The notes: generated from the letters alone by a model not told the origin. A DNA stretch of 36,642 nt from Deltaproteobacteria bacterium (GCA_003194495.1 PQXE01000001.1:164008-200649), one strand, 5' to 3'; shown: positions 18,096 through 27,123, numbered from the stretch's first letter. Made by a program: numbers and translations.

Positions 18096-21088
18096 TATCA
18101 GGAAGCAATCTAGAACAGGTTTTAACATCAGGTCAGTTCACCGTGACAGGAGAACTCGGCCCGCCCCAAAACGGCAATTTTGATGTAGTCCGTGATAAGG
18201 CCCGTATTCTCAGGGGCCATGTAGACGCTGTTAATATAACAGACTGTCAGACAGCTATAGTAAGGATGGCCAGCCTGACCGCAGGGCTTATTGCATTGGC
18301 GGAAGGTGTGGAACCTGTGATGCAGATGACGTGCAGGGACAGAAACCGCATCGGCATACAATCAGATATTCTGGGGGCCTCGGCACTTGGTATAAAGAAT
18401 CTCTTGTGCCTTACCGGAGATCACCAGAAGTTTGGAAACCATCCCCATGCAAAGGGTGTCTTTGACATGGACTCCATACAGCTCCTGGGCATGGTCAAGG
18501 CCATGCGGGATGATAAAAAATTCCAGTGCGGTGATGAAATCAAGTCTCATGAACCAAGGCTTTTTCTCGGCGCGGCGGCAAATCCCTTTGCCGACCCATT
18601 TGAGTATAGGCCCATAAGAGTGGCCAAGAAGGTAGAGGCAGGCGCAAGCTTCATACAGACCCAGATCATTTACAATGTCGAGAAATTTGCCAGGTTCATG
18701 GAGATCGTGAGAGACCTTGGTCTGCATGAAAAAGTCTATATCCTTGCAGGGGTAACGCCCCCCAAGTCGGTTGGCATGGCGCGATATATGAAAAAATTCG
18801 TGCCGGGCCTTGATGTTACGGATGATGTTATCGAACGTCTGAAGGGCGCAAAGGACCCAAAGGAAGAAGGTATCAATATCTGCGTAGATATCATAAAGCA
18901 GGTCCGTGAAATACCAGGAGTGGCCGGTGTCCATGTTATGGCCATTGAATGGGAACAGGCGGTCCCGGAGATAGTCTCTCTTGCAGGTCTTTCTCCAAGA
19001 CCAGGGGCAAAGTCAGTTGAACCGAGACTGAGAAGCTCAGAGGCCATAGAACTGATAGTGTCCGAGGCAAAGGAAGGTGCAAGAGCGGAGACAGAGAAGG
19101 CACTTGAGCAGGCCAAGGCTGAGGCCCAGGCATCAAGGGATCTTGTCGTAAAGGAGAAAGAGAAGGTAACCTCGGAGATCTCCGGTCTCAAAAGGCAGGC
19201 AGAGGAAGCAAAGGCAATTGCCGGCGAAAAGGCAACGGAAATAGAACGGCTTACTGCAGAACTTGCTAAGGCCATGGCCGGGCAGGGACATGCCCAGGCT
19301 GTAAGTGGATTGGCCGAGAAGGGGGAAAGCAGTATGCTTTCAAGCCGCGAGAGGAGCGTATTGACCTCCCTCAGGTCCGGGCTTGAGGCCCTGCGCAAAG
19401 GTTTGGGCATAAATGAGGATCAGCTTGAGGCCCTGAGACGATTTTTTGAGGCGGAATTCCTTCTGCGTATGGATACAGTGCCTTCCAAGGAGGCTGTTGC
19501 CCCTGGGGAAAAGCCGGCAAAACCGGAGGCAGAGGCCAGGCACAAGGAGGTAGTTAACCTTGTCGCCAAAGGCAATGTACTCCTCCATAAAAATGATGCA
19601 GCCAAAGCACTTGATGCCTTTTCAAAGGCATTGGCAATTGAGCCAAAGGACCAAAAGGCCGGGGAAGGACTGAAAAAGGCCAGGGAGGCCCTTGAAATTG
19701 CTGTACCGGCAGAGGAGGCGGCAGGGCCGGCCGTGCCGGAAGGAGTCCCGCCGTGTCCTGAGGGATTGAGTCCCGAAGAGTGGCAGCAAAAATGGGTAAT
19801 ACGCCTTGTCGCCAAAGGCAATGTCTGCCTGCATAAAGGTGATGTAGATGGGGCTTTGAAGGCCTTCATGCAGGCCCTGGAGCTAAAGCTGGACGATGAA
19901 AAGGCAAAGGCCGGTCTTCTGAAGGCAGAGTCCGGGGAAGTAACCCCTGTGTTGGTCCCTGTCGAGCCGGAGGTTCCGGAGAAAGAAGTAATCCCGCCCT
20001 TTCCTGAACCCAAAGCTGTTCCGGTGACTGAGGAGGTAAAGGCCGAGGCAAAAAAAGAGGCCCCTGTTCCGACTGCACCGACCGGAATAAAGGATATCTC
20101 TGTTGCTAAGCTTCCAAAGGAAACCATGTCTCTTTCCGAGAGGGCAGGCCCTGTGCAAAAGGACCAGTTTACAGAATCCTATACCGGCATCATCCGTGAG
20201 GTGAGCCTGGATGAGGGTGAAAAGGCGCTGACAGTCGGCGGGGCATCTACCCTGCCCTTTCATCTGTTTGAAGGAGATATGCCCCATGTGCCCAGAGTTG
20301 CCTATGAGGTCCTGGACTCAGAGCCGGAAGACTGGCCTGATGTATTGGGCAAGTATTATTCCGATGTATCTTCGGATCCGGTTGCATGGGCAAGGAAATG
20401 CACAGACGACTATGGTGCAGAGGCCATTTGTCTTTCCCTTATCAGCACTGATCCCAATGGCATGAACCGGCCTTCAAGCGAGGCAGCCAAAAAGGCCCAG
20501 TCAGTTATAGAAGGAATAGATGTGCCTGTGATCCTCTGGGGTTGCGGAAATGCTGAAAAAGATACCGAGACCTTGAGAGAGGTAACCAATCTTGTGGGCA
20601 ATCGCAAGGTATGCCTGGGTCCGCTGAGTGACGCAAACTATCGTTCTCTGGGGGCCACAGCCATGGCCTTTCAGCTTCCGGTTGTGGCATCTACGCCCAT
20701 TGACGTAAATCTTGCAAAGCAACTGAATATTTTGCTGGTGAACCTTGGATTATCCCTGGATCAGATCTTGATGGATCCCTCTATAGGGGCGATAGGTTAC
20801 GGCATTGAATACTCTTACTCAGTCATGGAGCGTATAAGGTTGGCAGCCCTGACCCAGCAGGATGAGAAGCTCCAGGTACCCTTCATCTGCAATCTCGGAA
20901 GGGAAGTCTGGAAAACCAAGGAGTGTCGTTTACCAAGTGATGCCATTTTGGGGGATCAAGAGCGCCGGGGAGTGCTTATGGAGGCCGTAACCGCCTCAAC
21001 CTTGCTGCTTGCCGGAGGCGAACTCATGGTAATGATGCACCCGAAAGCAGTTGCCCTGACAGAGGCACTGATAAAGGGAATGATGTAA
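18092..21088 (+). CDS. metF-acsD: MetF - coiled-coil/TPR-like linker - AcsD fusion
   Basis: This is a 998-residue fusion. Residues 1-305 are 5,10-methylene-H4folate reductase (MetF): ELGPPQNGNFD, CLTGDH, ASFIQTQIIYN and LAGVTPPKS are family segments. Residues 310-405 are Ala/Glu/Lys-rich and predicted coiled coil. Residues 480-535 and 565-610 are two TPR-like units sharing LVAKGNV, joined by Pro/Glu linkers. Residues about 668-998 match the small subunit of the corrinoid iron-sulfur protein (AcsD/CdhD delta) at full length (FHLFEGDMPHVP, VASTPIDVNLAKQLN, MDPSIGAIGYG). One chain would thus make methyl-H4folate and carry half of the protein receiving that methyl group. The frame is unbroken over 3 kb, and acsB, acsC and acsE follow, so the fusion is unlikely to be artefactual. 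GTG 18092 overlaps the metV stop. Confidence 0.9.
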   Translation: MISGSNLEQVLTSGQFTVTGELGPPQNGNFDVVRDKARILRGHVDAVNITDCQTAIVRMASLTAGLIALAEGVEPVMQMTCRDRNRIGIQSDILGASALGIKNLLCLTGDHQKFGNHPHAKGVFDMDSIQLLGMVKAMRDDKKFQCGDEIKSHEPRLFLGAAANPFADPFEYRPIRVAKKVEAGASFIQTQIIYNVEKFARFMEIVRDLGLHEKVYILAGVTPPKSVGMARYMKKFVPGLDVTDDVIERLKGAKDPKEEGINICVDIIKQVREIPGVAGVHVMAIEWEQAVPEIVSLAGLSPRPGAKSVEPRLRSSEAIELIVSEAKEGARAETEKALEQAKAEAQASRDLVVKEKEKVTSEISGLKRQAEEAKAIAGEKATEIERLTAELAKAMAGQGHAQAVSGLAEKGESSMLSSRERSVLTSLRSGLEALRKGLGINEDQLEALRRFFEAEFLLRMDTVPSKEAVAPGEKPAKPEAEARHKEVVNLVAKGNVLLHKNDAAKALDAFSKALAIEPKDQKAGEGLKKAREALEIAVPAEEAAGPAVPEGVPPCPEGLSPEEWQQKWVIRLVAKGNVCLHKGDVDGALKAFMQALELKLDDEKAKAGLLKAESGEVTPVLVPVEPEVPEKEVIPPFPEPKAVPVTEEVKAEAKKEAPVPTAPTGIKDISVAKLPKETMSLSERAGPVQKDQFTESYTGIIREVSLDEGEKALTVGGASTLPFHLFEGDMPHVPRVAYEVLDSEPEDWPDVLGKYYSDVSSDPVAWARKCTDDYGAEAICLSLISTDPNGMNRPSSEAAKKAQSVIEGIDVPVILWGCGNAEKDTETLREVTNLVGNRKVCLGPLSDANYRSLGATAMAFQLPVVASTPIDVNLAKQLNILLVNLGLSLDQILMDPSIGAIGYGIEYSYSVMERIRLAALTQQDEKLQVPFICNLGREVWKTKECRLPSDAILGDQERRGVLMEAVTASTLLLAGGELMVMMHPKAVALTEALIKGMM

Positions 21089-21091
21089 CCT

Positions 21092-21205
21092 AAATTGAGC
21101 GATTAGCCTTTAGCGGTTAGCTATTAGCTTAATGATTACAGGATGTTCTGGTAATATCTTGATTTTTCAAAGCTAAGTGCTAATGGCTAACAGCTAATCG
21201 CTCAA
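21092..21205. repeat. TTAGC-heptad intergenic repeat, copy 2
   Basis: The outer arms TTGAGC and GCTCAA enclose four NNTTAGC units (21101-21128) and four GCTAANN units (21172-21199), about 43 bases apart. The TTAGC/GCTAA cores pair exactly. Only the outermost of the four variable dinucleotides pairs; the others mismatch. It sits between metF-acsD and acsB. Confidence 0.9.
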
Positions 21206-21240
21206 CCGAGGTGTAAAAAATTTTCTATGAGAGGATTGTA

Positions 21241-23445
21241 ATGTCGAAGATTATATGTTCAGCCGCGATTCGAGGGGCCCACAAGATAGTGGACATGGCT
21301 GAAGAAAAATATGAAAAAGCCCTGAAACAATTTGGGCCTGAACAAAAAGTCGGCTTTCCCAATACCGGTTATTACCTGCCGGTAATTTACAGCGTTCTAG
21401 GGGCCCCTGTAAAACAACTGGGGGACATGAAGGAAATCTTTCAGGAATGTCGAAAGTTGCTTCCTGCACAGGTTAGTGACCAAGCATGGCTGCCGTATCT
21501 GGCACCGGCCCTGGATGCCGGGATGGCTACTTTTTTTGCCGAAGAAATGCATGAGGCCATGCGTTACGTTGAGGAACCCGGCCTTTATGCAAAGACCGAG
21601 GACCCCACTGTTGATTGCCTATGGCTTGGGGCAGCGGATGACGTGATTTTCCGTAAGCGGGGCGTAGAGTTCGTGGATGGTACTGCCCCGGGATTTGCAG
21701 CAATACTCGGCACTCCTTCGGATCCGGAGGTGGCTGAAAAAATTGCCTTGGAGTTGCAGCAAAAGAACCTCTATATATTCATGCATGATCAGACCGATGG
21801 GATATCCATGCCGGATCAACTGGCAAAGCAGAACGTACAGATCGGTTGGTCCACACGCCTTGTGCCCTTTGGGCCCACATATACCTCTGCAGTGTTTGCC
21901 ATGGGCTTTGCCTGCCGCGTTGCCCTTGCCTTTGGCGGCATAAAACCTGGTGATTTCAAGGGAAACCTGATCTACAACAAGGACCGGACATTTGCCTTTG
22001 TTATTGCCTTTGGTCCGGTCTCGGATGAATGGTATGCCAATGCAGCCGGTGCAATAAACTGGGGTTTTCCAACCATATCCGACTGGGATATACCGCAGGT
22101 TCTACCCACTGGTATCTGTACTTACGAGCATGTGGTCAGCCAGGTCCCGCACGATGAAATTGTCCAGAAGGCCATAGAGGTAAGGGGACTCAAAGTTACT
22201 GTTTCCAAGATCGACATTCCAATGGCTTACGGTCCTGCCTTTGAAGGGGAGCGTGTACGGAAAGACGACCTGTATCTTGAGTGTGGTGGTGGAAGGAGCC
22301 TGGGAGTGGAACTTCTGGTCTCCAAAGAAATGGATGAGGTACAGGACGGGCTGGTCACCGTGGAAGGACCGGAAATAACAGACGTGGAAGAGGGTGCAAA
22401 GCTCCCGCTTGCCATACTGGCCGAGGTTGCGGGCCGGCAGATGCAGTCTGACTTCGAGCCTATCCTTGAGCGGCAGTTTCATCACCTGATCAACTATGCC
22501 CAGGGAGTCATGCACATCGGGCAGAGGAACATAATGTGGTTCAGGGCCGGCAAAGCGGCCATAGAAAAGGGCTTCAAATTCGAGCATATCGGGCGTATCC
22601 TCCACGGAAAGCTCCATCAGGATTTTGGTGCTATTGTGGATAAGATACAGGTGAAAATCTATACAGAGGAGAACAAGGTAAAGGAAGTCATCGAGATGGC
22701 AAAGGCGGTCTATGCCGCCAGGGACGAACGCCTGGGCTCCATGACGGACGAGAGTGAAGAGATTTTCTATTCCTGTACTCTCTGCCAGTCTTTTGCCCCG
22801 AGCCACGTGTGTGTAATCACCCCTGAGCGTGTGGGCATGTGCGGTGCGTATAACTGGCTGGATGGTAAGGCCTCCTTTGAAATCAATCCCACAGGTCCGA
22901 ACCAGCCCATACCCAAGGGAGACCTCATCGATGCCGACCTCGGTCAGTGGAAAGGCATAAATGAATTCGTTGATAAGGCGTCCAGGGGTAAAGTTGAGCG
23001 TGTCAGTGCCTATAGCCTGATGGTAGATCCAATGACCGCCTGCGGCTGCTTTGAATGTATCGCCAGCATGCTTCCCATGTGTAACGGCATAATGATTGTA
23101 AACAGGGATTACATGGGCATGACCCCGAGCGGAATGAAGTTTACCACTCTGGCTGGAATGGTTGGTGGAGGACAGGTTACTCCCGGCTTTCTCGGTGTTT
23201 CCAAACATTACATCTGTAGCCGGCAGTTTATGAAGGCTGAAGGCGGGCTCAAGCGTGTAGTGTGGATGCCTAAAATACTGAAAGAAGAGATCAGAGATCG
23301 CCTCCAGGAAAGGGCTGAGGAAGAAAATGCCCCTGATCTGGTTGATATGATGGCAGATGATGAAGTGGGTATCACAGAAGACGAAGTGCTCCGTTATATT
23401 AAGGAGAAGGAGCACCCGGCGCTGAGTATGGAAAAAGTGATGTAA
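21241..23445 (+). CDS. acsB: Acetyl-CoA synthase catalytic subunit
   Basis: This 734-residue protein joins CO, a corrinoid-bound methyl group and CoA into acetyl-CoA, or does the reverse. All A-cluster cysteines are visible: C512, C515, C524 and C534 in CTLCQSFAPSHVC...MC for the [4Fe-4S] part, and C601-G-C603 (CGCFEC) for the distal nickel. Their spacing equals that of Moorella AcsB with a constant offset of six. The length matches the bacterial full-length form with its N-terminal CODH-contacting domain, not the shorter archaeal CdhC. ATG 21241 follows AGAGGA. The CO dehydrogenase partner is not encoded in the window. acsC begins 15 bases downstream. Confidence 0.97.
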   Translation: MSKIICSAAIRGAHKIVDMAEEKYEKALKQFGPEQKVGFPNTGYYLPVIYSVLGAPVKQLGDMKEIFQECRKLLPAQVSDQAWLPYLAPALDAGMATFFAEEMHEAMRYVEEPGLYAKTEDPTVDCLWLGAADDVIFRKRGVEFVDGTAPGFAAILGTPSDPEVAEKIALELQQKNLYIFMHDQTDGISMPDQLAKQNVQIGWSTRLVPFGPTYTSAVFAMGFACRVALAFGGIKPGDFKGNLIYNKDRTFAFVIAFGPVSDEWYANAAGAINWGFPTISDWDIPQVLPTGICTYEHVVSQVPHDEIVQKAIEVRGLKVTVSKIDIPMAYGPAFEGERVRKDDLYLECGGGRSLGVELLVSKEMDEVQDGLVTVEGPEITDVEEGAKLPLAILAEVAGRQMQSDFEPILERQFHHLINYAQGVMHIGQRNIMWFRAGKAAIEKGFKFEHIGRILHGKLHQDFGAIVDKIQVKIYTEENKVKEVIEMAKAVYAARDERLGSMTDESEEIFYSCTLCQSFAPSHVCVITPERVGMCGAYNWLDGKASFEINPTGPNQPIPKGDLIDADLGQWKGINEFVDKASRGKVERVSAYSLMVDPMTACGCFECIASMLPMCNGIMIVNRDYMGMTPSGMKFTTLAGMVGGGQVTPGFLGVSKHYICSRQFMKAEGGLKRVVWMPKILKEEIRDRLQERAEEENAPDLVDMMADDEVGITEDEVLRYIKEKEHPALSMEKVM

Positions 23446-23460
23446 GGAGAAGGATAACTA

Positions 23461-24816
23461 ATGGCACTCACTGGGATAGGAATCCTGAAGATGCTTCCCA
23501 AGACGAACTGCGGGGAGTGTGATGTACCCACCTGCCTGGCATTTGCCATGAAGGTGGCAGCCGGTCAGGTAGATATAGGCGCATGCCCGTATGTCTCTGA
23601 TGAGGTAAAAGAAAAGGTGGGAGAGGCATCTGCTCCGCCCATCCGGCCTATAACCCTTGGCAGTGGTGATAACATCTTTGAGATGGGAGGAGAGACCTGT
23701 CTGTACCGGCATGAAAAGAGGTTTGAACACCCAACAGGTATTGCAGTCCTGGTCAGGACCGATATGGACGAGGATGATATCGCAGGGCGTCTACAGCGTT
23801 TTAATGATCTGCGCTATGATCGTGTAGGATTGGTGCTCAAGGCCGACCTGATAGCTGTAAGTGACGACACCGGGGATGAGGGGGCATTTACTTCTCTGGT
23901 GGAACGTGTCCGGAACGAGTGCCCTGATGCCGCCATTATCCTTATGAGCGATCAGGCCGGCTGTCTTGCGGCGGGCGCCAAGGTCTGCGGAGACCACAAG
24001 CCCCTTCTTTACTGTGCCACAAAGGAAAATTCAGAGATTATGGCAGAGACAGCCAGGGAAACCGGTTGTCCTTTGACAGTAAAGGGTAAGACCCTGGGAG
24101 AGGCTGCGGAGATCTCAGAGCAGTTACAAAAGGCAGGGATTAAAGACCTTGTCCTGGATACAGGTGCCGGTACTGTAAAGGCTGCATTTGAAGATCAGGT
24201 GGCCATACGCAGGGCCTCTACAAAACACAAGTACAAGGCCCTTGGATTTCCCACCATCTCTTTTACATGTAAGATGACCCTGGACCCTATGCTTGAGACA
24301 ATGATTGCATCGGTCCTGGTAGCCAAGTACGCCGGCATCATAGTTATGTCTGACTTGCAGGGAGATACCCTGTTCCCGCTCCTGCTTGAGCGGCTTAATA
24401 TCTTTACTGATCCTCAGCGGCCCATGGTGGTCGAGGAGGATATTTATCCAATAAACGGACCGGACGAAAACTCTCCTGTACTTATTACATGCAACTTCTC
24501 CCTGACTTACTTTATTGTCTCAGGAGAAGTCGAAGGCAGCAAAATCCCTTCCTGGCTCCTAATCAAAGATACAGAGGGCCTTTCAGTGCTTACTGCCTGG
24601 GCCGCAGGAAAATTCAGTGCGGATCTAATAGGTGTGTTTGTCAAAAAATCAAACATAGAAGACAGGATCAAACACAGGAACCTGATTATCCCGGGATATC
24701 TGGCATCTATAAAAGGGGAGCTGGAGGAGGAACTTCCGGATTGGAAAATCCAGATCGGCCCCAGAGAGGCAAGCCATATACCTCCCTTTCTCAGGGATTG
24801 GCAGGCTGAGGTGTAA
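23461..24816 (+). CDS. acsC: Corrinoid iron-sulfur protein large subunit
   Basis: This 451-residue gamma subunit of the corrinoid iron-sulfur protein has an N-terminal [4Fe-4S] domain (NCGECDVPTC with a further Cys in GACPYVS) that reductively activates the cobalt, then a TIM-barrel part and a C-terminal corrinoid-binding domain. It accepts methyl from AcsE and hands it to AcsB. Its normal partner AcsD is encoded here only as the C-terminal part of the MetF fusion. TAAGGAGAAGG precedes ATG 23461. Length and order match acetyl-CoA synthase operons. Confidence 0.95.
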   Translation: MALTGIGILKMLPKTNCGECDVPTCLAFAMKVAAGQVDIGACPYVSDEVKEKVGEASAPPIRPITLGSGDNIFEMGGETCLYRHEKRFEHPTGIAVLVRTDMDEDDIAGRLQRFNDLRYDRVGLVLKADLIAVSDDTGDEGAFTSLVERVRNECPDAAIILMSDQAGCLAAGAKVCGDHKPLLYCATKENSEIMAETARETGCPLTVKGKTLGEAAEISEQLQKAGIKDLVLDTGAGTVKAAFEDQVAIRRASTKHKYKALGFPTISFTCKMTLDPMLETMIASVLVAKYAGIIVMSDLQGDTLFPLLLERLNIFTDPQRPMVVEEDIYPINGPDENSPVLITCNFSLTYFIVSGEVEGSKIPSWLLIKDTEGLSVLTAWAAGKFSADLIGVFVKKSNIEDRIKHRNLIIPGYLASIKGELEEELPDWKIQIGPREASHIPPFLRDWQAEV

Positions 24817-24818
24817 TC

Positions 24819-25709
24819 ATGTATGTCCAATGCATAGCTGAAAGCATAAATATTATGGGTACCCGGATTGGAAAGGCCATGAAGGAGCGTGATCCAGGGC
24901 CGATTCAGTTAATGGCCAATGAAGAAGTGGCGGACGAGGCGGATTTTCTGGATCTGAACATCGGGCCTGCCAGAAAGGAAGGGCATAAGTTAATGCCCTG
25001 GATAGTCAATGTTACAGAGGAAATAACTGATTGCCCTCTATCCCTTGACACTACAAATGTCGATGCATTGATTGCCGGCATGAAGGCAGCCAAGAATCCC
25101 CGGATCCATGTGATGAATTCTATCTCGCTTCAGCCTGAGAGAATGAAAAAGCTTATACCTGTAGCTGCTGAGACAGGCTGTAATGTTGTGGGCCTGCTCT
25201 GGGGAGTAGACGGCATGCCCAGGGATTCCAACGAGAGGGCGGCCATGACTGTAGACCTCTCCATGGCCATGAACGAGGCCGGAATACCAAACGAGAAGAT
25301 TCTGATAGATCCGATTGCCACCCCGATAACCCTGGGATCAGACCAGGTATTGAGCGGATTGGAGTTCATGGGCATGTTGCCTGAGATCGCTCCGGGCGTA
25401 AAGTCCATAATAGGCCTCTCAAATGTCTCAAACGGTGTTTCTGCTGAGAAACGCCCATATCTCAACCGGGCTTTTCTGGCCATGTTAATGAAGCATGGAT
25501 TATGGTCGGCCATTGTCGACACGTACGATCATGAGTTAATTAAACTGGCCCATGGGCAAATGCCTGAACTGCTGAAGCTGGTTCACGATATAATGGACGA
25601 AAACGAACCTGACCCCGGCACCCTTTCTCCCAAGGAAATGGAATACTACAAGACAACCAGGGTCCTGATGGGAAAGACCATATTCTCCGAGTCCTGGCTG
25701 GAACTATAA
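24819..25709 (+). CDS. acsE: Methyl-H4folate : corrinoid protein methyltransferase
   Basis: This 296-residue pterin-binding TIM-barrel enzyme moves the methyl group of 5-methyl-H4folate to the cobalt of the AcsCD protein. Family segments are LDLNIGPAR, CPLSLDTTN, HVMNSIS, ILIDPIATP and IIGLSNVSNGV. It is about 30 residues longer than typical AcsE, through a C-terminal helical extension. ATG 24819 lies two bases after the acsC stop, implying coupled translation. From 25710 to 25832 no gene is seen. Confidence 0.95.
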   Translation: MYVQCIAESINIMGTRIGKAMKERDPGPIQLMANEEVADEADFLDLNIGPARKEGHKLMPWIVNVTEEITDCPLSLDTTNVDALIAGMKAAKNPRIHVMNSISLQPERMKKLIPVAAETGCNVVGLLWGVDGMPRDSNERAAMTVDLSMAMNEAGIPNEKILIDPIATPITLGSDQVLSGLEFMGMLPEIAPGVKSIIGLSNVSNGVSAEKRPYLNRAFLAMLMKHGLWSAIVDTYDHELIKLAHGQMPELLKLVHDIMDENEPDPGTLSPKEMEYYKTTRVLMGKTIFSESWLEL

Positions 25710-25832
25710 TTGAAAATAATGAAACGCCATGGTACAGGACATTATCATCAAGCTTCTGAGAAAAGCTATTTTCACGGTTTGACACAATGAAATAGAATCA
25801 GGGGTCTAATACTCAAAAAAGGTGGATTTAAA

Positions 25833-26843
25833 ATGGCCAAAGGGATAACTGTTACTGAGTTTATCTTGTCCAGTCAAAAAGAGCAGCCGGAGGCAACGGG
25901 TGCCTTTACATCTATTCTGTCAGAGCTGACAATTGCAGCCAAGATCATTGCGCAAAAAGTGGGCAAGGCAAACTTATCTGATGCACTTGATACCATTGAG
26001 TCAGTGAGTGGTGACGAAGGAGTAGTGCAAAAGTTACACGAATTTGCCAACTCTACAATTGTGAACCGCCTCAGTCACGTGGGATGCTTGAGTTGTATGG
26101 CATCCAAGATGAATACGGATTTGATACCTATCCCTAAAAAGTATGCCAAGGGTAATTATGTATTGATCTTTGATCCCCTGGGGGGCATTACAAATATTGA
26201 CGTACCTGTTGCGATCGGCTCGATTTTCTCACTCTTCAAAAAACGGGGCATTGGAGAATTCGGCATGATGGCGGACGCCCTGCAGCCCGGTTGTGAGCAG
26301 GTGGCGGCAGGTTATTGTATTTATGGATCAAGCACTATGATGGTCTACACAACAGGGGATGGGGTTCATGGGTTTACGCTGCAACCAAGTATCGGGGAGT
26401 TTCTTCTTTCCCATGAGAACATTCGCATACCCAAAACAGGCAAGACCTACAGCGTCAATGAGGGGAACTATTGTTTCTGGGAGGAGAATGTCCAGGACGC
26501 GATCGAGTACTTTAAGACGCCTGATTTAAAGACAGGCCGTCCTTACACAGGGCGTTATACAGGCTCTTTTGTAACGGATTTTCACCGTAATCTCCTGAAA
26601 GGTGGAATCTACATGTATCCGGAGAACTCAAAGGATCCTTCAAAGCCTCATGGAAAACTGATGCTCACGTGCGAAGTCAATCCCCTGGCGTATATAGTCG
26701 AACAGGCAGGAGGACATGCAAGCACCGGTACTGAACGTATACTCAATATTGAGCCGAAGCATCTTCATCAGAGGGTGCCTGTGTTCATCGGCGGCATGGA
26801 CGATGTGCGGATGGCTGAAGACATCATTCAGGGAAAGCGTTAA
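25833..26843 (+). CDS. Class I fructose-1,6-bisphosphatase-like protein with altered metal site
   Basis: This 336-residue protein has the class I FBPase fold over its whole length (NIDVPVAIGSIFSLF, QVAAGYCIYGSSTMMVYT, HGFTLQPSIGEFLLSH, EVNPLAYIVEQAGG). The canonical metal loop DPLDGSSNID is DPLGGITNID here (residues 114-123), so the metal-binding Asp at residue 117 is Gly. The upstream acidic pair normally in an SEE-type segment is replaced by an ASK-type sequence. D114 and E281 remain. The enzyme would normally hydrolyse fructose 1,6-bisphosphate in gluconeogenesis from acetyl-CoA-derived pyruvate. With these changes it may be inactive, use metals differently, or have another substrate or a regulatory role. 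AAGGTGG precedes ATG 25833. Confidence 0.85.
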   Translation: MAKGITVTEFILSSQKEQPEATGAFTSILSELTIAAKIIAQKVGKANLSDALDTIESVSGDEGVVQKLHEFANSTIVNRLSHVGCLSCMASKMNTDLIPIPKKYAKGNYVLIFDPLGGITNIDVPVAIGSIFSLFKKRGIGEFGMMADALQPGCEQVAAGYCIYGSSTMMVYTTGDGVHGFTLQPSIGEFLLSHENIRIPKTGKTYSVNEGNYCFWEENVQDAIEYFKTPDLKTGRPYTGRYTGSFVTDFHRNLLKGGIYMYPENSKDPSKPHGKLMLTCEVNPLAYIVEQAGGHASTGTERILNIEPKHLHQRVPVFIGGMDDVRMAEDIIQGKR

Positions 26844-26861
26844 GAGAGGAATTTAGAACCT

Positions 26862-27100
26862 AAATTGAGCGATTAGCCTTTAGCGGTTAGCTATTAGTTT
26901 AATGATTACAGGATGTTTTGCTATTACAAAATTAGGTATTAGCTGTTAGCGGTTAATTTGCTGCTGTTTTCCAAATAGGTTACTAATACCTAAAACCTAA
27001 ATGCTAATAGCTGTTCATCACGGATTACCACACTAATCCGTGATGAACCATTTTTCAAAGCTAAACGCTAATGGCTAACAGCTAATTGCTCAATTCAGGT
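26862..27100. repeat. TTAGC-heptad repeat, copy 3, with a second heptad palindrome nested inside
   Basis: The outer left arm (TTGAGC plus four TTAG units from 26865) and centre TTAATGATTACAGGATGTT are almost identical to copy 2. The outer right arm ends at GCTCAATT (27088-27095). Inside lies another pair: left units near 26930-26960 (ATTAGNN type) and right units of form CTAANNN at 26982-27009, followed by a perfect hairpin at 27013-27048. It separates the FBPase-like gene from the formate dehydrogenase operon. Confidence 0.85.
27013..27048. repeat. Perfect 15-bp hairpin
   Basis: GTTCATCACGGATTA and TAATCCGTGATGAAC pair over all 15 bases around the loop CCACAC. It lies inside the copy 3 repeat and 75 bases before the NuoE-like gene. 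A short T-rich stretch follows, so it could act as a terminator or mRNA-stabilising hairpin. Confidence 0.85.
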
Positions 27101-27123
27101 AGAACAAAGGATCTTGCAATTGT

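Noticed and set aside
21092..21205. tRNA or riboswitch in the structured intergenic region
   Set aside because: No cloverleaf or known aptamer pattern; the structure is explained by heptad arms.
22102..23415. 437-residue minus-strand open frame
   Set aside because: It lies entirely antisense to acsB, whose catalytic residues are all present; it has no recognisable motif.
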